A stretch of 64,000 nt of DNA from Sabellastarte sp. h YS-2021 (lineage: Eukaryota; Annelida; Polychaeta; Sabellida; Sabellidae): assembly GCA_964017235.1 (NCBI GenBank), contig OZ024928.1:2604001-2668000 (forward strand). Direction: 5' to 3'. Positions 1 to 13,139 of the stretch are shown one piece after another. A program made the translations under genes and the position numbers. The notes below the pieces were generated by a model. That model was not told where the DNA came from and did not search any database. It saw nothing but the letters and a program-made list of their open reading frames with translations. Position 1 is the first letter of the stretch. Each line of letters opens with the position of its first letter.

Positions 1-2051
1 AAAATCTATTTCAAACCTTTGCTTTATGGAAGTTTTAAGCAAAACAAACCCAAGTTATCACACACAAGACAAGCACACATAAGGTTTTTATGGTCAAACA
101 GTGCAATGTTGGGGCTTAGTTTCAGAAAACCTTCCAAATATTTCTCATTTTGACTGTAGTTTTGTCTTATTTAGGCAAATCAAGAAGTAAGTAAAGAGCA
201 ACAATAACAAAAACATCATAACAGACTGTCTAATGTGTGATCTTTTAACCCCGTCATGCCCAGCAGAAATGAAGACAGATGCCAGTAAGGTGACATCAAT
301 AGCATATTCATCAAGGGGGGATATCCGGTTCAGACAGGAAGTTGTCATATTGATAGGAACAAAATATACCGCAAAATGTCCCACTGGCTCCCGAATTTAT
401 GTTTTGTACTGAGCGAAAATGGGGGAATTGTATAAGCATTAATATATCTTCACATGATAACCAGCTTTATATCAAAAACAAATTATCATAAAACTGTGAA
501 GAATTCTTGGTCATATTTCTAATATTTATTATTATGACAATTGTTGGTCTCTTATTATTATATGCAAGTGTAAAAACAATATTAATTTAAATATAGAATA
601 TTTATTGTTTCATATATCCAATGATATTGATTGTTAATTGTATATTTTAGGAAGAATATCAAATAAAGTTTTTAGTGGGTGGACAATAGGCCATATACAG
701 TGTGTTAACCTAGAGAGATTTTGTTCCTGTTAAATTAGAAAGCATTCACAGAGTATAGGCGTCCACGAAGGTAGTTGTGTATGCAAATATATATTTTCAC
801 CCAAATACTTTTTTTCTATTTTTTTAAATAATCTCAACCATACACTCAGAATCAATAAAAATGGGACTATTAATTTTCTGTGTACAGATATTATGATCTA
901 GATTTTTTTCCAAACCTTAATCCCTTCTTCAGTTCGTGATGTGTTACCCAACTAAAAGAATTCATACACTTGTGTGTATGAATTTTAGACTTTTCTGATG
1001 AAGCAAAATGATGTAACTCCATGTACAAACATTCTTTTTTAAAGCTACATCATCTGTATGATTAGATGGACTTTGGATCCATAACACTGGTAGCAAGAAT
1101 ATGTTTTACACATTTTATAACTATCATGGCAAAATACGCTCTAGATATGTTCTGGTTTTGGCTGTTTTTAATCAAACAAGCAGTAATCGGTGTGTTCATC
1201 TAACTAAAGAATGGGCACAAGTCACTCTCAAGAGACATATAAGGCCAATAATCCCAGCTTGTGGGCTGACCTACATTAGTGATAAAGTGAGCCTTGCTAG
1301 TACTTTCATGAATTTCGATTCCATTGAGTTATCACTATTTGAAAATTATAAAGAAAACATAAACACTTCTGTTCACTTTGACCATCAATTCTGACTCATT
1401 AGGTTTGTCGGGTTCAACCAGAGACAGATTACAGTCAATCATCTGGAGAAGTGTGAATCCGTCATAATTAAAGACAGCACAATATCTAGTTGTAAGTCAT
1501 GTGTCTACAAAGGGTATTATTAATTAAGACAGAGGAGATCAAATGGACATGTTATACATTTCGTCTTGGACAAAAAGAGGTAAAAATTGATGATTCCATA
1601 ATGACTATGTGGGACACTGATTACATCCGTATCCTTATGATTGAATTGTAATCTAGAAGGATTAATTATCTTGCTCCCTGTACAAGGGGAGGGTTTATAA
1701 TTACAAAGTATAAGCTGTTTGACTGGGCCTTATCAAGACTTGTGGTCACAGGCCAAATCTATATTTGAGTTGATGAATGTTATAATACCAAAATGTATGG
1801 TTGAAATATTATAAATCATGAAATTATCACCTTTTAAACTCTTTCTTTGTCTTTCTCTTCCACAAATAACATATTACAAACTCATGACTTGTCATTATAA
1901 AACTTAATTTTAAATAAACAGGATATATTTTGACCTTAACTTATTTTAAACGTAACCACTTCAATAAATAAAGCACTAAGTTTATGACTTGATAAACAAA
2001 GCTAGAATGATTGAAATGGACTAAAGCATGTATTATATTCTTATCCTTATT
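1..2051. other. No recognised gene or repeat
   Basis: AT-rich sequence. The best open frame (145-384, minus) ends in a hydrophobic segment and a short tail, but it has no recognised domain, and the good acceptor upstream (CCCCCATTTTCGCTCAG near 406) puts a stop in its frame. Confidence 0.5.
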
Positions 2052-2860
2052 GAACTTTTATAGTGCTTAATCTTTGCAGACTGCAGGTACAGCAAATCAA
2101 AACCAGAGTCCAATTTCATATATCCTGGGATGTATAAAAAGGTCATAAACCACGGAGCCACCAAACAAAGGAAAATAAAGGATAAGCTTTTGAAAACAAG
2201 TAAACTTTTAATTTTGATTTAAATGTTTTCAAAGAGATTTCAGATCATATGTCACCAGGCAAATCATTCCATATGGTAGTTGCATCATAAGCCAAACTAT
2301 TGTCAAAGCATTTCTTTGATTGCTGAATAGAAGGATAAAAAGTAAGGATCCGTAGAAACATCTGTCAGATCTACTTTGCCTGGTATAATAGGAAGAGATA
2401 TACATAGTTAAATATGAATTGAGATATTTAGGATAGCCAGTATGAACCAAGGTAGCTGTTCTAAAATGGAGTGAAATATTGTAAATTCAACAGAAAAAAC
2501 CCAAACGTTGGTGCAATGGATATTTTTACAGTAGCTTCATCTCTGTCATAAAAGTGCTAAGGGCCTGGAAGCAGGTTCAGCTGCCAAAAACTAAACAGCG
2601 GTCACAAGACTGCAGAGACACTGAAAAAGAATCACCAATATAGAGGATATGCTTTGCTAAACTGATAAGTCTTTATATTATTTCTACAGGATACCAGTGA
2701 AGCTTTAGAACGAATGTCATCAGGCAACACATTCCACAAAGATGGAGCATCAAAGGCAAACCTTTATAAAATGGGATTAGGTCCCAAAGACTTATCTTTT
2801 CAGCTGTAAAACTTATTGTGGTGGTCGTCATTCACTTTCTTTTTGCTTAGCAAAAATTAC
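2052..2860 (-). mobile_element. Two LINE C-terminal fragments with a 3' tail
   Basis: On the minus strand 2695-2765 reads AFDAPSLWNVLPDD and 2229-2300 reads SLAYDATTIWNDLPGDI, both the conserved end of CR1/L2/Jockey-type ORF2 (compare FAVAAPGEWKKLP at 46.6 kb). The piece at 2052-2110 holds the tail motif GTGCTTAATCTTTGCAGACT in reverse. Heavily mutated, 5' truncated. Confidence 0.65.
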
Positions 2861-3493
2861 AGGGGCCGTATTCATAAAGAGATCTTAAGTCTGAGACAAA
2901 AAATAGTCTCAGCTTTGGGATTTGGTCTCAGCTGAGACCAAGTCTCAACTTTGTATTCACAAAGAAGTTCTCAGCTGAGACCGAGCTGAGACCAGTCTCA
3001 AGTCTTTCCAATGTAAACAAACAATAAACTGGCAAATATAGCCAACATTTTTTTTAAAGATCAATAAGTTTTGTGTGTTTTAATTCTTAACAAAATTATA
3101 CTGTCTATTAAAATAAAAAAATAAATATAGAAAATTGTGTTTTATTTTTATTTTTCATGTCACATGATCTACTTCTTTGTTGCTATGCAGTCAGAAAACA
3201 CTGCTGAAAAGTGTCTCAAAGTAAGGTACTTTTGAAACCGAAGTTTGGGCTATCCGTTGTTACAAAAGTTTAGGCCAAGTATTGCATATGTTGTAAATTA
3301 TTTCTACTTTACATTAAGCCATAAAAAGTAAAAACATGAATCTCAGTTAAGGTGAAATAATGCTAAACTAAATTTAGTGTCAACTATTTTGTGAATAGCT
3401 AACAAGTTTGAGACCAAAAACAGTCTCAGATTTGAGACCAAAACTTGAGACTTGAGACTTGGTCTCAGCAAGTATTATGAATACTGGCCTTTG
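2860..3493. mobile_element. 634-bp MITE related to the 40.3-kb element
   Basis: The left end CAGGGGCCGTATTCATAA is inverted as TTATGAATACTGGCCTTTG at the right. The subterminal region carries the same TCTCAGCTGAGAC motifs, including the 18-bp palindrome TGGTCTCAGCTGAGACCA at 2923-2940. No clear target duplication. Confidence 0.75.
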
Positions 3494-4269
3494 TGTTTTT
3501 CAAGTTTTCATAAGTTACTGGTTGTAGAAGTCTCCTCAGTTAGGGAGGTTTGATGACAAGGGAATTGGAAGTGGGGTAAAATGGCATGGGGAGCACCATG
3601 AAACAGGATCAATACATTTTCAAAGACATGCAGTGATGGATAAAATCTGTTTGTGTCTGATGTTCAAAACCAGGACGTTAAAAAGGCAAAGCAAAGTGAT
3701 GTTAGTAGCCTGTGCAAGTCAGCCTACTCATGACATGAGATTTCTGCACTTGTCTGATTTTTAAGTAACTTAATAAACATCCCAATGGCATCAGCCGTCA
3801 AAATGAGTAAATTATGAAAGATGAGAAAACACTCTTAAGGCTCCAGCCAGACTGATCCGTTTAAGGGGTATGCTGTGACATTGGCAAAAAGAATCATACA
3901 AGCAAAGACAAACTAACACGGGTAATAACATAATCTTTTTGGGGTAGATAATAATTTATTTTCTGTTTTGAGAATCACTTTGTAATGTTTATAATATAGC
4001 AATAATCCCCTCCAAACTATGGTATACGCAGAATTTTACCATAGGTTGAGGCAATAAACCCCTCAGGCAAAATTCCTATTCTAACATGGCAAATTAGAAG
4101 CTGAACAATTATCACAAATTTTACAGTAAAATAGTTATTGTTACAACATCCATAATGAGCGATAATTCAAACCTGAAAAGTTATATGGATTTTACCCTGA
4201 AATATTATTATCAATTAGCCAATCAAATTTACTGACACAAATGTGTCATGTCAACACAATAAGTAAGCA
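3494..4269. other. No recognised feature
   Basis: AT-rich sequence with scattered stops in all frames; I see no repeat family or splice-consistent coding segment. Confidence 0.45.
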
Positions 4270-4502
4270 AAGCCGAAAAAGGGGTTTTGGTTTACTAGTG
4301 TGAGTCGCAAAGCCATCAGAGACAAGAGTACTGCACCGAAGTAAGTCACCCATCCCAGTACTAAGGTAGCCCATTGCCACTTAACTTCAGTGAAGAGACA
4401 GGGTACTCATCATGTTACGCCACAATTCATGAAAGTCCAGAGACAAAAAAAACACAAAAAAATGATCTGTAGGTAGAAGCACGAGGCCCGCTAGAGCAAG
4501 CT
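4270..4502 (-). mobile_element. 5S rRNA-derived SINE, copy 1
   Basis: On the minus strand the middle part reads GAAGTTAAGTGGCAATGGGC, then TTAGTACTGGGATGGGTGAC. This follows the A box, intermediate element and C box of 5S rRNA (AAGCTAAGCAGGG, TTAGTACTTGGATGGG). A shared 5' unit (GCTCTAGCGGGCCTCGTGCT) and 3' unit (TCTCTGATGGCTTTGCGACT) flank it. Six copies with the same three-part layout are in the window. Confidence 0.85.
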
Positions 4503-5189
4503 CTTAAAAAGAATGCCCAGAATTGTTTGTGGTTTCCAGGAGGTTTTGTTTACATTAAGAAACATACTCCCTTTAGGATAAGGACTGTATAAAACTTACA
4601 CAGAACATCCTGTTCAATTTAATATCATATTTTAAATATTACAAAAAATATTCATTTTTTTATATTTGCAATTAAATTATATTTATACTTCAACATTTTT
4701 CTATGCATAGCCCTTACTTTATGTCAATTTGACCGGGTTAGTGAGACTGACCCTTAAGGATATCTCCTTTAAATGTCTGTCGCTGGTTCCTGCAAAAAAC
4801 TAGAACTAACAAAACAATGACAGAAAACTTTCCATAAAAGAGAATGGAAAATCTTTTTAAAAATATTTATTTATTTAGGTAATTATTTTTGACTGAAAAA
4901 GACGCAATTGTTCACTTGATTTAATGCTGATGGATTACTTCATTCTGTTAAGAGCGTGACCTTAGTTTTAATACATGAAAAGAAGCCACACATAGAAACA
5001 ACAAATAACATTTACTGTGATGAAAGTTGGGACATTTTCTTTTTTTTAAAAAATGTATCAGCAAGTAGACACTCAAAGGCCACACGTCTTCTTTCCCAAA
5101 TTGGACAACTCTGTAGGTGATCAAAATTAGTAATTCATTCAGAAGAGTTAATAAAAAAACATTACAGAATGAATTTCCATTGAAATTCT

Positions 5190-5400
5190 AGTTAAACTTT
5201 CATGGTACTTAATCTCAGTAACTACGGATTCTAAGGCACAACATATCATTAGATAAGATAAGATAAGATTTTATTTATTATAGTGACATGTAACAATAAA
5301 AAAGCAAAGAATAATACAACACAAAATGAGTTACAAAGCCCCCATGGGCTTATATGTCACTTAAAATTAAAAATAATAATAATAATAATAATACAATAAA
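5190..5400 (-). repeat. LINE 3'-tail fragment and AAT microsatellite
   Basis: AACTTTCATGGTACTTAATC and GATTCTAAGGCACAACA at 5193-5245 match the tail motif. A TTATTTATTATAG tract and an (AAT)n run at 5372-5395 follow. Confidence 0.55.
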
Positions 5401-5499
5401 TATTTAGAAGAAATAAAAGAACACTATTAATTTAAATTAATCGTTAGCCAAACTCTGAAAATCAGCAAACAGGGGACATAAAACCGTAAAGGGGACACT

Positions 5500-5690
5500 A
5501 ACCAACAAGTGATGAAGGGATTTTGCTGAAATTTTCAGTAAACAGATGATTTGATTTTTGCATTGATCCGGATCACCATCTAGAACAAATAAGTTTTTTA
5601 AAGAATTTCTTTATTATTATATTCATAAGCAATATTAGAAGTGTTGGGCCTTCTCGGAGGTTTCCATTCTCCAAGTGCTCTTGTATTATG
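5500..5690 (+). repeat. Dispersed TTTGCGCTC-type repeat, copy 2
   Basis: TTTTGCTGAAATTTTCAG, GATCCGGATCACCATCTAGA and CTCGGAGGTTTCCATTCTCC follow the family order. Confidence 0.65.
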
Positions 5691-5803
5691 TATCTGTTCT
5701 GCAATGAAATCACACAAAAAATGTAAGTGATTTCCAAAATTTGATCAATTGGAACAATTTATCTTTGTGAACAAGATTTACCAGAAAGCTTTATTTGTTA
5801 AGT

Positions 5804-6030
5804 GCCAGCTGCAGCGAGGCTTCTGCTTCTAGAGATCACTTCTGTTTTTTTTTGTCTCCGGACTTTCATGAATTGTGGCAAACCATGATGAGTACCTGTC
5901 TCATCACTGAAGTTAAGCAGCAATGGGCTACATTAGTACTTGGATGGGCGACTGTCTCAGTGCACTACTCTTGTCTCTGATGGCTTTGTGGCTCGTACTG
6001 GTATACGGAAAACCCCATTCAACCTTGTTT
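5804..6030 (+). mobile_element. 5S rRNA-derived SINE, copy 2
   Basis: Keeps the most 5S-like core: CACTGAAGTTAAGCAGCAAT and TTAGTACTTGGATGGGCGAC. It ends in AACCCCATTCAACCTTGTTT, which matches the 3' ends of the other copies. Confidence 0.87.
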
Positions 6031-6267
6031 TTAATGAGAGCATGGTATAAACGTAAAAGACTAAAATGAAACAATTTTTTGTTGTCTTATATAGCCCTTA
6101 GTAGGGCTAGGTAAAATATTTTTGATTAATTGTAAATTTTGTAAAATTGTTAAACATACTACATGTGACTTGTATTAATCTCTTGTATGAATTCGAGCTG
6201 ACTTCATAACTTGGAACAGGTGATCAAATGGAGACTTGTTAGCACTTTATATATGATTCATACTTAC

Positions 6268-6330
6268 TTACTTGGAGTTAGAACCCACAGAAGAATGGCT
6301 GTGGGATAGGAAAGTGAGACAGGGGATTAA
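6268..6330 (-). repeat. tRNA-like B-box fragment
   Basis: GTGGGTTCTAACTCC on the minus strand with flanking CCATTCTTCT resembles the head at 38010-38084. Confidence 0.35.
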
Positions 6331-7229
6331 CAAATTATACAATGGAACTATAAACAAACTGACAAAAGCCTCTCCTTGAGTAAAAATGCATTCACAGATC
6401 AGCATATTATCGCTCATCGAGCAACTATCATTAGATTACTTTAGCTGGAGTTTGTTGCATCATTCCTACAACAAACGAAGTTACTGTGATGAGACAATAC
6501 ACAAACATTGGTAAACTGAACTACATCTTATGAAACATGAAACAAGACATTAAGAACTGGTAACCCACTTGTTTCATTGCCAGTTGTCATTGGAGCTTGA
6601 TAATATAAGCTATAATCTGGTAGTCTGCAAAATATATAACTTTCCTATTGGTAATAACAAAATGCTATCAAAATATAAAATAATGAATTTGAAAAACAAA
6701 AATAATTTATATTATTTAGACAGGAAGTGTACAGACAACCCCCAAAACCTGAAGTATCCATGTTTTAACTATAAATCTGGAGTAATTAAGTACAGCAATT
6801 AAGAGCAATTAAGTACAGACAAGATATAGTACAGAAAAATTATTGTATTATCGTAATGTAATATATTCCTATTTCAACTGGCTTTTATAATAGAAATAAA
6901 ATCCTTATGGTGTTACTTTATGTGTGATGTAAAGGATGAAACTTCTGGCATTACACAGTTGTGCAGACTTGCTCATACATTTTTCTGTCCAAAGTGCAGT
7001 TCTGCAGTTAACACACACTTTTTCAAAATATATGTAAATTCATTCTTCTTTGATAATTTTTTTTAATCAATCTGATGTGATACACTCAGGTGGGGGTTTT
7101 CACTTTGGGTTAAATGGTGACAAATATTTTCAGCTGAACCGTAAATAAGGAGGTTACGTCCATTAAGTTGAAACATGCTGATGACACCCACTGACCTTTG
7201 TAAAAGTTGCCTAATTCTTCAAAAACAAC
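6331..7229. other. No recognised feature
   Basis: AT-rich spacer between two 5S-derived SINEs. The open frame at 6569-6802 has low-complexity composition and no domain. Confidence 0.45.
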
Positions 7230-7526
7230 AAGGCCAAAAGGTGTTTTGGTCCTTTAGTGCGAGTGCAAAACCATCAGGGATACGAGTAGTGCACTAGAAT
7301 TTACGAAAGTCTGGTGACAAAGAAATCCAACTCAGACACATCCCACAGCTGGTCTAGAACTCAGATGGTCACCCATCCCAAGTACTAATGTAGCCCATTG
7401 ACACTTAACTTCAGTGAGCAGACAAATACTCATCACGCTGCACCTCAATTCATGAAAGTCCGGAGACAAAAAAAATAAAATAAAAAAGAGTGATCTCTAG
7501 AAGTGCGAGCTCTATCGAGGCTTGCG
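7230..7526 (-). mobile_element. 5S rRNA-derived SINE, copy 3, with about 75 extra bases
   Basis: Same ends and 5S core, including AGTACTTGGGATGGGTGACC on the minus strand. Between core and 3' unit it carries an extra stretch (about 7296-7370) that repeats part of the 5' unit (CTTTGTCACCAGACTTTCGT), as if two copies had recombined. Confidence 0.82.
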
Positions 7527-8270
7527 TTTAAAAACATTTCTCGTTGGCTTTTTTTGTGTCACCTTTGTTCTGTATGGATAAAATGTGTTATAGCAATCCA
7601 ACCTCAGACCAGATTAAGTCACATTTAATCATTTAGTCAGTTTCAGGTCTTAAAAGTGAAAAATGTTAATTCTGTAACATGGTTTCTGGACCTGTTTCGT
7701 CAAGTTGCTTCATTATTTCCATGTTGACATGCTATCAATATATTCTCTAACTTAAATATCCAAAAAAATACTAAAATTAGATTTTTTTTTCATCAAGGGA
7801 CTTCTGTCCAACCCTAAGGTGGCAAAAATGCCAACATCAATTACTTGTTGCCAATTCCCAATAACAAGCACACATTTGGGCACATTTGATGCAATGCACA
7901 ATAGTAGAAAACATTGTGTTCAAATCAGAAATATGGGAACATAGATTAACTGTGAGGCAGGCTTATCACATTTCATTCCCAAAATATGCACATGGAGTTT
8001 AATAAAGCATATAACTCAGTTTGACAGTAAGCATTGATAAAAATCTAGTGTTGTAATCAAGTTTCCAATAGGGTTATAACAGAAGTTAATTAACACTATG
8101 AATATTCATGGGAACCTGTATGCAAATAACAAAGATATTTCAAGCTTGATTGTTTCTGCATGGATAGATATCTGTCATGTGAACTCCTAGCAAAGATTGT
8201 GCTCATGTTTTTTGGTTGCTTTTTAAAAATTACAATATCATTCCCAGTATATTTAACAATATACTGGGGA

Positions 8271-8302
<32 letters not shown>

Positions 8303-8674
8303 AGACTGGATTTCAATATTGTATAATCGCCTTTGCTATTAATGAGTTTTCTTTATTTGTCTAACTATTTCTAAAACTATATTTAACACAATAGATATGT
8401 TATAATTAAAAATTTTAAGCTAAACAATTGGCTTTTTTCTTGATATTCAAGGGTATATCTATGGATCACTTACTATGGATTCTTTCCGCAACTCTTTTTG
8501 TAATCTCTGGGTTAATATTGACTTATGGTATATTTTTACAAACAAAATGGTAGACACTAAATGTAAAAAATCCCCTGTAAGGCATATTTATAAAATTTGT
8601 ATTCCTCCAAAAGACAACAAATTACATCCATTTCCTCTAGACTCTAATTTTATCTTCCTGTTTTTGATACAATT
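7527..8674. other. No recognised feature
   Basis: AT-rich, with an A-rich run at 8269-8305 that might mark the 3' end of a decayed retroposon. No coding signal. Confidence 0.4.
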
Positions 8675-9003
8675 TCAAACTAGAATAAGTACTCCGAGAG
8701 CGCAAACCTCCAAAAGCAGGTTAATCCTACCTCTATTTTTTTCCCATTTCGTAACATAGTATCGGGAATATGCTGGGATCTAGACCCAACTTAGGTTTAC
8801 CATAGACACCACTGTGGGAGTATCCTGTATGTTATGGCAACCAATCTGAAGATTCTTTATTTATTATATCTAAATAATGAGAGATCCCATAAAGGATTTC
8901 TGGATCCAGGTGATGATCCAGTTTGTCCCCGAAAGCAAGTCTACTCCTTGTTCCATGTCAATATTTCCTGAAAATTTCAGAAAAATCCAAAAATAAGTTC
9001 TAA
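8675..9003 (-). repeat. Dispersed TTTGCGCTC-type repeat, copy 3
   Basis: On the minus strand: TTCTGAAATTTTCAGGAAAT, GGATCATCACCTGGATCCAG and TTTGGAGGTTTGCGCTCTCG, all in family order. Confidence 0.7.
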
Positions 9004-9035
9004 TAAGTTATTTTATTTGTGCACAAACAAATGTT

Positions 9036-9085
9036 ACCCCCCCCCCCCCAAAAAAAAAAAAAAAAAAAAAATATATATATATAAT
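9036..9085. repeat. Homopolymer C, homopolymer A and AT microsatellite
   Basis: A C run, an A run of about 20 and (TA)n follow one another. Similar low-complexity runs are at 8269-8305 (A), 10507-10529 (C), 12048-12063 (AAT), 42030-42055 (ATT) and 57249-57267 (G). Confidence 0.9.
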
Positions 9086-9835
9086 AATAAAAAATACAAA
9101 TCCTCCTGGGCGGAGATAAAGAAATGTACCTCAGATAATTTTGCCGTTGTAATTTTAAAAATGCTTGCTGAGACAAATCATTATTATTTCCCATGTAATC
9201 CCATTAACTTATTTCACACCCACAGCCCATCGTAATTTAGAGCAGAGTAAATCATTTTCTTAATCCAATAACCACAAAATTTCCGACCCTTCCTGTTTTC
9301 TCCTCAAATTGTTCATCAAAGTAACTGAAAAGACAATTGACAGCCAAACTTCCGCCTCCAATCAAAGAGTGGAAAAAAGATTAATGAAACTAACTGAACT
9401 CTGGTGGTCAAGATTTGTTTGGACACAATTAAATCTACAGTGCCTAATTTAATCAAAGTTAAATTGACCTTTCCCTCAACTCTTTAATTAATATCGTTCA
9501 CAGAAGTTTGGGGGTATTGCAACTGTTCGCCCCTTGTTTGTCTGTTGATTTGTGGGCTTAACTAAAACTGTACATAGGCTTGGGGGTCATATTTCAACAC
9601 AAGTTGGAATGTACCAATGCCTTTGTCCTCCACACAGATCATTTGGGTATTGTAGTGGGAAGGGAGAGAAATTATTGATTGGTTCTGCTGTGTCTCACAG
9701 CCTTCTGATTATACACAGAAATAAACACAAGTCTAGCTCTTTAATCAGCTGAGCTAAAGGGGAATCCCCGGAAGTCCAGGTATTAATAGAACTGATATAC
9801 ATGAGGACATTACAGTATGAATTTCTCTTCCATCT

Positions 9836-10140
9836 GCCACTGTGGCCTAGTGGGTAACACACTGGATTAGAATTACAGAGGACGTGGGTTAAAACCCAGG
9901 TACAGGCAGATACATAGTGGCGCAGATGATGGCGGTCCTCTGACATTGGGTCCTATCCCCAGTGGCAGGCTGAAGAACCTCAAAGAGGTTGATAAATGGA
10001 TACCCTTGAGCCTCTGTCTTTCAGTTAGGGGAACGTCAGTAACTTCAGAGTTGGACTGTACTTGTACAGTCGGATGGGTCTTGTAGCACTTTGAGCCATG
10101 TAGTACATGGAGGTATTGCGGTGGGTATAAATACAATGCA
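9836..10140 (+). mobile_element. Second tRNA-derived SINE family, full copy
   Basis: The tRNA-like head has A box TGGCCTAGTGGGTAAC and B box GGGTTAAAACCC, with body GTGGCAGGCTGAAGAACC and a tail (TGGACTGTACTTGTACAGTC, GTAGCACTTTGAG, GGTATAAATACAATGCA). The tail reappears without the head at 33241-33340. The head belongs to a different tRNA-like class from the 33.9-kb family. Confidence 0.8.
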
Positions 10141-10629
10141 AGTCCAGAATAGTTTTTTTTTTAAATTTTGTAGCTATATCTATATGCATGAGTAAAACTT
10201 TATTGATCTGATTAGAGTTGTATTATCACAAGAGGTGGTTTGAACAATGGTTTGGTTCTACTCAAAGGTGATCCGGATATAGATTAACAATCCAATCTCG
10301 ATCTGAAACTAAAATCCAGATTGTAATCATGATTTTCAGCAATATCTTTGGACCAGGAGTTTGCTCTCTTAGACAAAACCTGTTTAGATTGTAATACTGA
10401 TCACTTTTAGTCTGATTGTAAAGCTGGTATGTCTTTTGCCAGAATTTCATTCATTAATATAAAATTGTTATTTCAAAGACACTGTGGGAGTGGTACCACA
10501 GTGGGCATGACAACCCCCCCCCCCCCCCTCCAAGAAAAAAAATCCTGATTCCCAGGTTTTTCTTCCTGAGTGGATCTGAAGTAAGTCAGTATTTGCTTGT
10601 TATGCCTTGTGGGTTTTAGTGCAGAAACC

Positions 10630-10700
10630 TGACTAACTTGACTTTTATTGTGCTTAATCTCTACCAAAGGCAGACTGTAAGGCACAACAGGAGAAACTAA
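10630..10700 (-). repeat. LINE 3'-tail fragment
   Basis: TTGACTTTTATTGTGCTTAA and GACTGTAAGGCACAACAGG match the tail motif in reverse. Confidence 0.55.
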
Positions 10701-11939
10701 TTCAGTAGACATAGCAGGGTCGATACCATGGGAACACTGAGGTAATTTTTAAGCTATGGGGGTAAAGCCTTTGCAAAATTAGAGAGAAGATTTTAAACTT
10801 TTTTTTCTAAAACAGGCAAGACAGGAGGCAGAGTGAACACCATCAGGACATTCATTTCAAATTATAGGAACATTGAAGGCAATACTGTGACCGAAATGTT
10901 TACGGGATGGATGTACAGAGGGATAAAATTGAGGAACTTCCAAGAACTGGGCCAGCTATATCTTCTTATTTACTACTACAAATAAATAAACCTGGATAAA
11001 AATAACTGTTATAATTATTGTAAACCCAAATCAAGCAACCAATCAATCAGTAAAAAGCACTCCCATCCTTATAAGAATCAAAATTTGCCTATTACACAAT
11101 TGCTATCCAGCAGAGCTATAGGCCCTGCATTATGACAGACAAAATTCATAGTAACTATTAAATGTTTTAACAGCCATTGTATAATTTGCCATTTTCATTC
11201 TGATATTTAAAACGGTATAACAGGACCTAGGCTGGCATTGACGCCGACAGTATAAAGGCTATTGTATAGATTTCCAGTACTCTGTGTGTACATTCACTTT
11301 ATGCCACCTCTTCCCTTTCTTAAATTGTTAATTAAGAACTGGGTTGACAAGACACTGACAAATATCCTTTGCAATCAAAGAATGGTCAAAGATTAACTGA
11401 AGTAAATGAACTCAAGTGGTCAGCATTTAATTAGGATACAATCAAATCCTCGCTTCCTAATTCAATGAATCAAAGTTCAAATCTGATTTGCCCCCTTTTA
11501 ATTTAGACCTGGATGCTGATAATCTTTCCCTTGATTATAAAGTGTTCACACTTGCCTGATTAGGCATTCTGACGCAAACCCTTTTAATGTAGACTGTGAC
11601 TTGCTTGTTTGTGGATCCGTGAGAAAAGTCACCCAATAATGAAAGCTATTCTGAGGAAAATCCAACATTTGGCTAATTCCTGGCATGTCTCTCATACAAT
11701 GGTCACATTTTTGTACCTTTTGATATCTTAGGGGCCAGTTAGCACCTCTATTGTTCATGTACTAGCTTCTATCCAGGCGTCTCTGGTGTCGATGGTTTAT
11801 GTCTCAGGATTCTGATTTCTGACTTTCTCCAATTGTTGTTCTAATACCTTAGGGCCCATCAACTACCTAGCAGTGATTGTCTCCTTGGTAACAACCTGAT
11901 CATGTTTTACGACTTTCTGATAAGTGAATTACGATTTGG

Positions 11940-11990
11940 TTGGTGTGCCTTAGAATCTGCAAAGTCGGAGATTAAGCACAGGGATACCTG
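11940..11990 (+). repeat. LINE 3'-tail fragment
   Basis: TGTGCCTTAGAATCTGCAAA then GGAGATTAAGCACAGG is the tail motif in forward orientation. A near copy lies at 40215-40262. Confidence 0.55.
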
Positions 11991-13139
11991 ATACCTGGTC
12001 AAATGCTGGATATTATGTGTTATAAAAGTATTGAGTACATTGCACTGTAATAATAATAATAATATGCAAATGATCCCTACTATGCAGAGGACCTACTTCT
12101 GCGGATTCTTAAGTGATGCGTTTAAACATATGAGATCTACAATAAAATCTGCTTTCATTATGGAAATATATGAAAATGTGGACATGTTCAGCTGTGAGTA
12201 TGATCTGTTTTTCTGTAATATTTCCTTCCTGATTTTGTCCAGCTTTTAAAATCCTTTTAAAGCTATGACATAAAAGATAAACACATCAGAGGAATGTGAA
12301 CCAGGCCTTAACAATTGGAAATTGAATTTTGTAACAGCTTCTGTCCATCTTGCTTGTCCAAATATTCTTTAAAAACAGAGCTTTGGAAATGCCCCCCTTA
12401 ACATAGACATGTCATGGCTTTGAATCTGAACTCCAGTATTAAGTTAGACACGTGCCAGTTACCAACTTGATCAACTTGGCCGGGTTTTCTGAACTGCTAG
12501 AAAGCAGGATTAAAACACTGGTATGGTTCACTTGGCTTGTACCCCAGGAGTTTAGGTTTGAATCTAGATCATGCGAAGCACCTAGGGTATGTTCTACTTT
12601 GCTCAAGGTATTATAAAGTGCATCAAAATACAACTATATTGCTTCCTGTCATAACTTGGCATAACTTTTACGTAAATACCCTATTTTTGCTTGTTTTTTA
12701 AGTATAGTTAGGCGGATATGCGGAAGTGAGTGAGTTTGGTGATAAAGAACTGTTGGTAAATATTTTAACTTCCGTTTTGTGCCAATATGAGGTTTGTTCT
12801 ATGATATGGAGCAAAGCAGTAGCTACAAAAGGTGTAATGTCAGAACCACCAATCAAGATGAAACCTTTATATGTGTTAAAAGCCATGTCAATTACAATAA
12901 ATATTCACACACATTAAGCTTAATGTTTTATTGTTAGCAAAGGATCTACACCCTGGTCATCGCTTCAGTTATGCCGCAATTAAATCACATTTTAAGTCAT
13001 CAGTTTAAACTCTAGATATCCTGCACAGGAACATACTTTGCAGTATTTTACCTTATAACCTTTGTAGATTTAAAAAGGTATAGACTTTTCGTCAATATAC
13101 TGTAACATTCTTTTCACATTATCCATTACTATCCCAGCC

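Noticed and set aside
145..384. Minus-strand open frame ending in a hydrophobic segment, considered as a last exon of a membrane protein
   Set aside because: No recognised domain, and the only good acceptor upstream brings an in-frame TAA before the open part.
995..1001. Second CTGATGA box, considered as a hammerhead
   Set aside because: No stem II and GAAA follow at the right spacing. The same holds for the box at 62373-62379.
5880..5990. 5S rRNA gene
   Set aside because: Only the internal promoter region resembles 5S; the ends do not pair, and the same flanking units recur in six dispersed copies, so it is a SINE.
8160..8342. Open frame with Lys run
   Set aside because: The Lys run is a poly(A) tract; no domain or splice support.
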